Assembly (NCBI GenBank): GCA_030019105.1
Contig: JASEGY010000112.1
Span: forward strand, 1 to 9,319
Reading direction: 5' to 3'
Length of the DNA: 9,319 bases
DNA from: a bacterium
GTDB taxonomy: Bacteria; UBA9089; JASEGY01
The position numbers and the translations under genes are program-made. Shown here in pieces: positions 6,002 to 9,319 of the stretch. Every line of letters starts with the position of its first letter. The stretch's first letter is position 1. The notes beneath the pieces were generated by a model that saw only the letters and a list, made by a program, of their open reading frames with translations, did no database searches and was not told where the DNA came from.

Positions 6002-6298
6002 TTAACTAACTGCTTCGACTCGAATTTCGTGAATGATTTTCGAGACTTCTTCTTCCGATGGGATATGCCGTGTGAGAACCTGAGTGGTTGTTTCCATTAC
6101 ATGCTCGGTAAACAGTTTGGCTGAATCTTGTCTCAATCCTTGTCCAATATATAGTTTGAGCAGGGCTTGATAAGACATGTCCCGGCTAACCGCTACTTTT
6201 TTGAGTGAATTTAGCGTGTCCTTTGGTATCTCGATAGATACCGCTTCTACCTCACGCGGATGGAAATATAATTTGCGCTCTTCTTCAGGCTTCTTCAT
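6002..6298 (-). CDS. CopG-type ribbon-helix-helix antitoxin, no partner nearby
   Basis: The protein of 98 residues starts MKKPEEERKLYFHPREVEAV, followed by SIEIPKDTLNSLKKVAVSRD and MSYQALLKLYIGQGLRQDSA. The SIEIP strand and the following helix pair form a ribbon-helix-helix DNA-binding unit of the BrnA/CopG group. I set the start at ATG 6298, which has AAGGAAA just upstream. The frame is open to 6382, but the extra 28 codons come from a dispersed palindromic repeat (about 6358-6381). BrnT-type toxins normally lie beside such genes; none is here. The gene 81 bases downstream belongs to a different pair. Confidence 0.85.
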   Translation of the reverse strand: MKKPEEERKLYFHPREVEAVSIEIPKDTLNSLKKVAVSRDMSYQALLKLYIGQGLRQDSAKLFTEHVMETTTQVLTRHIPSEEEVSKIIHEIRVEAVS

Positions 6299-6357
6299 AT
6301 GATTTCCTTTCAGGACGAGTAGCAGGCCGGGCAGAAATGAGGCGCGTTTTGTACAGT

Positions 6358-6381
6358 GCTCCCACGCAGAGCGTGGGAACA
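6358..6381. repeat. Short palindromic repeat (CCCACGC-GCGTGGG)
   Basis: TCCCACGC (6360-6367), then AGA, then GCGTGGGA (6371-6378) forms a perfect 8-bp stem. It sits between the small membrane-protein gene and the RHH antitoxin gene. It resembles a palindrome widely scattered in bacterial intergenic DNA (from memory). It lacks a T-tract, so I do not call it a terminator. Confidence 0.7.
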
Positions 6382-6390
6382 AGAGTTTAG

Positions 6391-6489
6391 CTACTGATGC
6401 CGCTCTCTCTTATCTCGGATATGAAAATAAACGCCTACAGCTATAAGAATAATACTTCCTCCAATATAAAGGATAAGAAGATTAGACAA
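6391..6489 (-). CDS. Tiny single-pass membrane protein (32 aa)
   Basis: A TTG at 6489 with GAGGTG 7 bases upstream opens MSNLLILYIGGSIILIAVGV followed by YFHIRDKRERHQ. It has about 20 hydrophobic residues, then a basic tail (HIRDKRERH), a simple inner-membrane anchor with the tail in the cytoplasm. It begins 11 bases after the stop of the 65-residue membrane protein, so the two are probably made from one message. I do not recognise a family and no function is assigned. The strong ribosome binding site and the tight spacing are the main evidence that it is real. Confidence 0.6.
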   Translation of the reverse strand: MSNLLILYIGGSIILIAVGVYFHIRDKRERHQ

Positions 6490-6500
6490 TGTTTTTCACC

Positions 6501-6698
6501 TCACTTATCTATCAGATAGGCAATTAAAAAGGCAAGGACAGTAAAAATTGTGCCACCAATAAAGACCGGTTTATTGAACAGATGTGGGGATACAAACTGA
6601 CCAATAACAAGAACGGCAAAGGAAAGTTTGCCTATATCGTAAATTGCCTTTGAAAGATTTTCTTCTCTTTTTGACTCCCTCTTACTCGTTCTTCTCAT
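6501..6698 (-). CDS. Small two-helix membrane protein (65 aa)
   Basis: A strongly basic and acidic head of about 20 residues ([20 protein letters not shown]) is followed by two hydrophobic segments: roughly residues 24-42 ([19 protein letters not shown]) and 46-63 ([18 protein letters not shown]), closing with DK. A short loop between them makes a helical hairpin with both ends cytoplasmic. The ATG 6698 lies 17 bases inside the 3' end of the truncated rnhB frame, with AGAGAGAT upstream. It precedes the 32-residue membrane protein. The family is not recognised; such pairs could be structural, regulatory or toxin-like, and nothing here decides. Confidence 0.7.
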   Translation of the reverse strand: MRRTSKRESKREENLSKAIYDIGKLSFAVLVIGQFVSPHLFNKPVFIGGTIFTVLAFLIAYLIDK

Positions 6699-6911
6699 TA
6701 TATCTCTCTCTTACTGGTGCAAAGCTCCTCCGATGGATCTTGCACGGCCCTAATTTAGCGATCGCCTCCAGATGGGCCTTTGTTCCATATCCTTTATGCC
6801 GGGCAAAGCCGTATTCAGGATACTCCCCGTCATAGTCCGTCATTATCTGATCCCGGATCACTTTAGCTATTACTGAAGCGGACGCAATGGAAAGGCTCAA
6901 GCGGTCGCCGT
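6682..6911 (-). pseudogene. rnhB: Truncated second copy of the rnhB 3' end
   Basis: Positions 6706-6911 align without gaps to 8420-8625 of the intact rnhB with 18 differences in 206 bases (91% identity). The frame encodes only [20 protein letters not shown] through [18 protein letters not shown], the C-terminal third of RNase HII. The catalytic DEAG and VDG motifs are absent, so it cannot be an active RNase H. Homology breaks at GCGGTCGCCGT (6901-6911), where a G-rich tandem repeat begins; a short GGACGTTGTGGG match to rnhB recurs inside that repeat. Its 3' end runs into the gene for the 65-residue membrane protein. Several differences change residues (S167 for A, T for M), so it is not a recent copy. 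Confidence 0.93.
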
Positions 6912-6961
6912 GGGAAAATGGGGAAAATGGGGGACGTTGTGGGGAAAATGGGGGACGTTGG
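6912..6961 (+). repeat. G-rich 21-bp tandem repeat at the rnhB copy break
   Basis: Two 21-bp units (6920-6940, 6941-6961) of GGGGAAAATGGGGGACGTTG plus one base follow a partial unit (GGGAAAAT). The plus strand has five runs of 3-5 G separated by 5-7 bases, which fits a G-quadruplex pattern. The unit resembles the left border of element 1 (AAAAATGGGGACGGTTC, 962-978). Confidence 0.8.
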
Positions 6962-7018
6962 TGCGGAAAGTGCTTAACAGAGAATATGCCTCACGCTCTT
7001 CGCTCCCCGATCTATGCT

Positions 7019-8020
7019 CTAATTCGCTTTTAATAAAGCTCTCGCTCCATCTTGGTCGCCTCGCACGATGCGCAGGAGGACACGTTCCAAGATGTCAACA
7101 GAAGCTTTATCTGCAGAAGAAAGCAAACCTTCTATTTCTCTGCCCCATTTTTCGAGCAAGGCTTCCCGAACCATCCTCGCTAATTCCTCATGTCTTCCTT
7201 GTTCTCTTCCCTGTTCTCTTCCCTGTTCTCTTCCTTCTTCTCTTAACACATCAGCTATAGTAGGCATGATCTCACCTCCTTTATCTGGCAAAGCTTCATC
7301 TAAAGCTGCCCTGACATCTTCATAAGTAACATTAGAGGCAGCATTAAGTATGTATTTCAAAATAATCTCCAGATATTCCAGACCAGTTCTCTTCTCCGCC
7401 AGACCCTTAAAAAGACCTATTATTCCAGGGAGATGGTCTAGTAAATCCTCGCTAAATATGTATTTCATAAGGAGCAGCGTCACCCGTAAGATAACCTCGC
7501 CCTTGATATCTTCATCTTTGTATCTGGAAGCATCCCAAAGCAAATACTGAAAGTCAGGGATAAAGGAAAGCATATCATCAGGAGAGTCAAAAAGGTCTCT
7601 GAAGTTTAACCTGGCTTTCCAGTCTTCCTCTCCATGATACAGGACTAAGGGAATGATCACCGGCAATCTGATCTTCTCTCCCTTTTCCTTCTCTCTCTTT
7701 TCAAGCCACATCTCCCAGATCTTCACCATATATCGGAGAAGATGAAAAGCGGTTAAGGCCTCCTGATAGCTCTTGTGCTCAAACAGGAGATACACATATC
7801 CCCGGGAACCATCTTTAAAGTAGATATGTAGAAGTAAATCAGAAAAATATTCCTTCAGGTACTTGTCTATAAATGAATCCTTGGTGTATTCCAAAGAATC
7901 CAGATCAAGCAGCCTAAGCACATTATCAGGCAGATAATTCAGGAGAAATTCCCTGGCCGTCTCCCTGCGCGTAAAGACTTCTTTAAAAAACTTGTCATGA
8001 GGATTGGTGATCTGGTCCAT
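7019..8020 (-). CDS. Rpn-family PD-(D/E)XK nuclease (transposase_31/YhgA-like)
   Basis: This 333-residue protein opens with NPHDKFFKEVFTRRETAREF and LLNYLPDNVLRLLDLDSLE, the hallmark of Rpn/YhgA-like proteins. The nuclease core is seen as Asp61 (YFSDLLLHI) and Glu81-x-Lys83 (LLFEHKS). E. coli RpnA has DNA endonuclease activity and promotes RecA-independent recombination; the same for this protein is inference. Residues 185-265 are helical. The C-terminal part has a repeated EQGR segment and a helical tail. The ATG 8020 has GAGGAA about 8 bases upstream. It lies between the intact rnhB and the truncated rnhB copy, so its arrival or activity may be tied to that duplication. Despite the old 'transposase' label it is not a DDE transposase. 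Confidence 0.92.
   Translation of the reverse strand: MDQITNPHDKFFKEVFTRRETAREFLLNYLPDNVLRLLDLDSLEYTKDSFIDKYLKEYFSDLLLHIYFKDGSRGYVYLLFEHKSYQEALTAFHLLRYMVKIWEMWLEKREKEKGEKIRLPVIIPLVLYHGEEDWKARLNFRDLFDSPDDMLSFIPDFQYLLWDASRYKDEDIKGEVILRVTLLLMKYIFSEDLLDHLPGIIGLFKGLAEKRTGLEYLEIILKYILNAASNVTYEDVRAALDEALPDKGGEIMPTIADVLREEGREQGREQGREQGRHEELARMVREALLEKWGREIEGLLSSADKASVDILERVLLRIVRGDQDGARALLKAN
7198..7245 (-). repeat. 12-bp tandem repeat encoding EQGR in the Rpn gene
   Basis: Three units (7198-7209, 7210-7221, 7222-7233) of CCTGTTCTCTTC and a degenerate fourth give REQGREQGREQGR. Because the unit is 12 bp, copy changes by slippage keep the frame. The repeat links the nuclease part to the helical tail. 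Confidence 0.9.
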
Positions 8021-8052
8021 AAAATAACTTCCTCTTTACTCTCCGCGTGTTA

Positions 8053-8234
8053 AAATATAGGTATCTTCTCAATATTTCGGGGACTTATCCGTAAACGTGA
8101 ACGTGTCCGTGAACGTGTCCGGAAACAAAGTTGCCAGTGAATCCGATGCATAGTTAATCGGGCACGGGCACGTTTACGTTTACGTTCACGGGCATGAAAC
8201 TCCGCCCCGATTTATTGAGAAGATACAAATATAG
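8053..8234. mobile_element. Miniature inverted-repeat element 5 with 8-bp target duplication
   Basis: AAATATAG at 8053-8060 and 8227-8234 flanks a 166-bp element (8061-8226). The ends are 22-bp inverted repeats with 20 matches, starting GTATCTTCTCAATA and ending CGGGG (8061-8082; 8205-8226 on the other strand). Inside, hexamer-like ACGTGA/ACGTTT units form a second pair of inverted arms (about 8090-8122 and 8160-8192). It is inserted 33 bases upstream of the Rpn start codon. It has no coding capacity. Confidence 0.88.
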
Positions 8235-8368
8235 CATCAGGTTTGAACAGCACCGTGTAAATTGCATAATTGGAATTATATCCGCAACGGCGAATCCGCT
8301 AACTGGCTGGCTTGCTGGCTTGGACGTCAAGTTTCATTTATGCAGTTTCTAACGGGTGATCAAAGGTG
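8235..8368. other. Non-coding stretch between operator and element 5
   Basis: The whole interval between the Rpn gene and rnhB (8021-8413) has no gene. It holds element 5, the orphan operator and this 134-base piece. I see no open frame with a start and ribosome binding site in it. A short TGGCTTGC-type repetition lies at 8303-8323. It may be what remains of a gene once driven by the operator, but nothing in it is recognisable. Confidence 0.5.
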
Positions 8369-8398
8369 ATGATAGCATGTACAACTCTAAATGTACAA
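8369..8398 (-). promoter_or_regulatory. TA-type promoter with two TGTACA operator sites, no gene behind it
   Basis: On the minus strand a -35-like TTGTAC (8398-8393) is followed after 18 bases by an extended -10 TGCTATCAT (-10 box 8374-8369). Two palindromic TGTACA sites (8392-8397, 8378-8383) lie 14 bases apart, as the direct repeat TTGTACAT. TGTACA is the core recognised by YefM-type antitoxins. The next gene downstream is the Rpn gene, over 340 bases away beyond element 5. Confidence 0.55.
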
Positions 8399-8413
8399 TT
8401 TTTTTTCACCAGT

Positions 8414-9094
8414 CTAAATCTCTCTTATCGGCGCAAAGCTTCTCCGGTGAATCTTGCACGGCCCCAATTTAGCAATCGCCTCCCGGTGGGCCTTTGTTCC
8501 GTATCCTTTGTGCCGGGCAAAGCCGTATTCAGGATACTCCCGGTCATAGTCCATCATTATCTGATCCCGGATCACTTTAGCTATCACTGAGGCGGCCGCA
8601 ATGGAAAGGCTTAAGCGGTCGCCGTCAACCAGAGGACGTTGTGGGATAGTAAGGCCGGGGATGGCCCGGCCGTCTACCAGAATAAATTCAGGGGAAGTTT
8701 TCAGGTTGACAATGGCTTCCCGCATGGCCTCGTAAGTTGCCTGAAGGATGTTTATCCGGTCGATTCGGCCTTCATTAACCACGCCTATGGCCCAGTCTGA
8801 AGCGACCTCTAATATCTTTTGATAAGCAAGTCCCCTTTGCTTTGGGGTCAATTTCTTTGAGTCATTTACGGTAGGCAGATCAGGATTAGCCGGTAAAACG
8901 ACAGCCGCGGCCACCACCGGGCCGGCCAGAGGCCCCCTGCCTGCCTCATCTACCCCGGCGATTAAACGATAGCCCTGCCGGCGGACGCTTTCTTCGTACT
9001 CTATAGAGGGTGTAGCAAGTTTCGAGTTTGGGTCACCCGCTGCCAGACCGGCTCGGTCTTGCGGGTCGTCGGGTTTCGAGTTTAGCTTGCTCAA
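8414..9094 (-). CDS. rnhB: Ribonuclease HII
   Basis: This 226-residue enzyme cuts RNA in RNA-DNA hybrids and single ribonucleotides in DNA. All four catalytic acids are visible: Asp49-Glu50 (AGVDEAGRGPLAG), Asp141 (FILVDGRAIPG) and Asp159 ([19 protein letters not shown]). The NDSKKLTPKQR and HKGYGTKAH motifs are also present. The start is TTG 9094, 10 bases after GGGGGAT; no ATG or GTG lies before the conserved domain. Residues 2-27 are encoded by a 78-bp repeat (9014-9091), and without it the protein would begin MTPSIEYEESVRRQGYRLIA, a usual RNase HII start. It is the upstream member of the rnhB/fliK-like/flhB-like set. Its 3' end is duplicated at 6706-6911. Confidence 0.95.
   Translation of the reverse strand: MSKLNSKPDDPQDRAGLAAGDPNSKLATPSIEYEESVRRQGYRLIAGVDEAGRGPLAGPVVAAAVVLPANPDLPTVNDSKKLTPKQRGLAYQKILEVASDWAIGVVNEGRIDRINILQATYEAMREAIVNLKTSPEFILVDGRAIPGLTIPQRPLVDGDRLSLSIAAASVIAKVIRDQIMMDYDREYPEYGFARHKGYGTKAHREAIAKLGPCKIHRRSFAPIREI
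9014..9091. repeat. 78-bp palindromic repeat inserted in frame in rnhB
   Basis: The ends are inverted, AGCAAG (9014-9019) and CTTGCT (9086-9091). GTTTCGAGTTT occurs twice (9019-9029, 9073-9083). The centre contains the stem AGACCG/CGGTCT. The length is 26 codons, so the reading frame of rnhB passes through it (SKLNSKP ... PNSKLA). Confidence 0.7.
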
Positions 9095-9110
9095 TATTAT
9101 TACATCCCCC

Positions 9111-9140
9111 GTATCTTCTCAATATTTATTGAGAAGATAC
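9111..9140. repeat. Hairpin made of the two ends of element 5
   Basis: GTATCTTCTCAATA (9111-9124) and TATTGAGAAGATAC (9127-9140) form a 14-bp perfect stem around two T residues. The stem sequence equals the outer 14 bases of the element 5 ends. It lies 17 bases upstream of the rnhB start codon, just beyond the ribosome binding site. No target duplication is apparent. Confidence 0.85.
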
Positions 9141-9193
9141 GTTTCTTGGCCTTGTTCATCGTTTCGGCCACTAAGAAGAAGTGCGATTTATTT

Positions 9194-9262
9194 TCTCGCA
9201 AAGCCGCAAAGTCGCTAAGAGTCTATATTTCTTATTCTTTGCGCCTTTGCGCCTTTGCGAGA
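9194..9262. repeat. Long hairpin of CGCAAAG units
   Basis: Positions 9194-9220 and 9236-9262 are inverted 27-base arms with 24 matches, built of the unit CGCAAAGGN, around a 15-base AT-rich loop. There is no coding capacity in 9095-9319. It resembles scattered intergenic repeats of other bacteria (from memory). Confidence 0.85.
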
Positions 9263-9265
9263 GAT

Positions 9266-9319
9266 GTATCCTCTTCAAATCTAAGGGTAAGAGCCAAAGG
9301 GTTCAAAGTTCAGGGTTCA
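9266..9319 (+). repeat. Dispersed repeat, inverted relative to 1-52
   Basis: It starts GTATCCTCTTCAAA and continues into GGGTTCAAAGTTCAGGGTTC. It matches, in opposite orientation, the repeat at the left edge; see the entry for 1-52. It may extend beyond the window. Confidence 0.6.

Noticed and set aside
7068..7325. Plus-strand serine/proline-rich frame
   Set aside because: It is the reverse of the EQGR repeat region in the Rpn gene.
8414..8590. Plus-strand frame of 74 codons (8366-8590)
   Set aside because: It is antisense to the rnhB C-terminus.
9194..9262. Rho-independent terminator
   Set aside because: The stem is very long and unit-built, with no T-tract on either strand; it is better described as a repeat.
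9186..9270. 8-bp target duplication around the CGCAAAG hairpin
   Set aside because: ATTTATTT and GATGTATC do not match when placed directly at the ends.

Overview
All recognisable genes lie on the minus strand, so the window reads as one codirectional block from right to left. The base composition is moderate. There is no rRNA, tRNA, CRISPR array or DDE transposase. The backbone is bacterial: RNase HII (rnhB), a FliK-C-domain protein and a short FlhB-C-domain protein, which elsewhere (for example B. subtilis rnhB-ylqG-ylqH) are neighbours, plus a complete dihydroorotase (pyrC). Here rnhB is about 5 kb from the fliK-like gene and that gene is about 1.5 kb from the flhB-like gene. The spaces are filled with toxin-antitoxin (TA) type genes, small repeats and pseudogenes. 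I cannot name the lineage; the mix suggests a repeat-rich environmental or uncultured bacterium.

Layout from high to low coordinates: a repeat-rich leader (9095-9319); intact rnhB with a 78-bp in-frame repeat at its N-terminus (8414-9094); a TA-style promoter/operator with no TA gene behind it (8369-8398); a miniature element with 8-bp target duplication (8061-8226); an Rpn-family nuclease (7019-8020); a G-rich tandem repeat; a second, truncated copy of the rnhB 3' end (91% identical over 206 bp); two tiny membrane proteins (one of 32 aa with a TTG start); an orphan ribbon-helix-helix antitoxin; an intact antitoxin/RelE toxin pair; pyrC; a DUF433 antitoxin with a dead DUF5615 toxin; the fliK-like gene; a ruined two-gene module (a LTEERW-type protein plus a DUF2283 protein); an orphan RelB/DinJ antitoxin; the flhB-like gene; and the start of one more gene running off the left edge.

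The main discovery is structural. At least four short non-coding elements (about 140-190 bp) with inverted ends sit inside or between genes. For three of them the target duplication can be read directly, and removing the element plus one duplication copy rebuilds a continuous gene or a normal stop/start junction. Three elements in 0.8 kb carry the same 50-53 bp palindromic core but have different ends. In the TA genes, toxin-type members are mostly dead or absent (DUF5615, RelE partner of RelB, partner of the RHH protein) while their antitoxins stay open.
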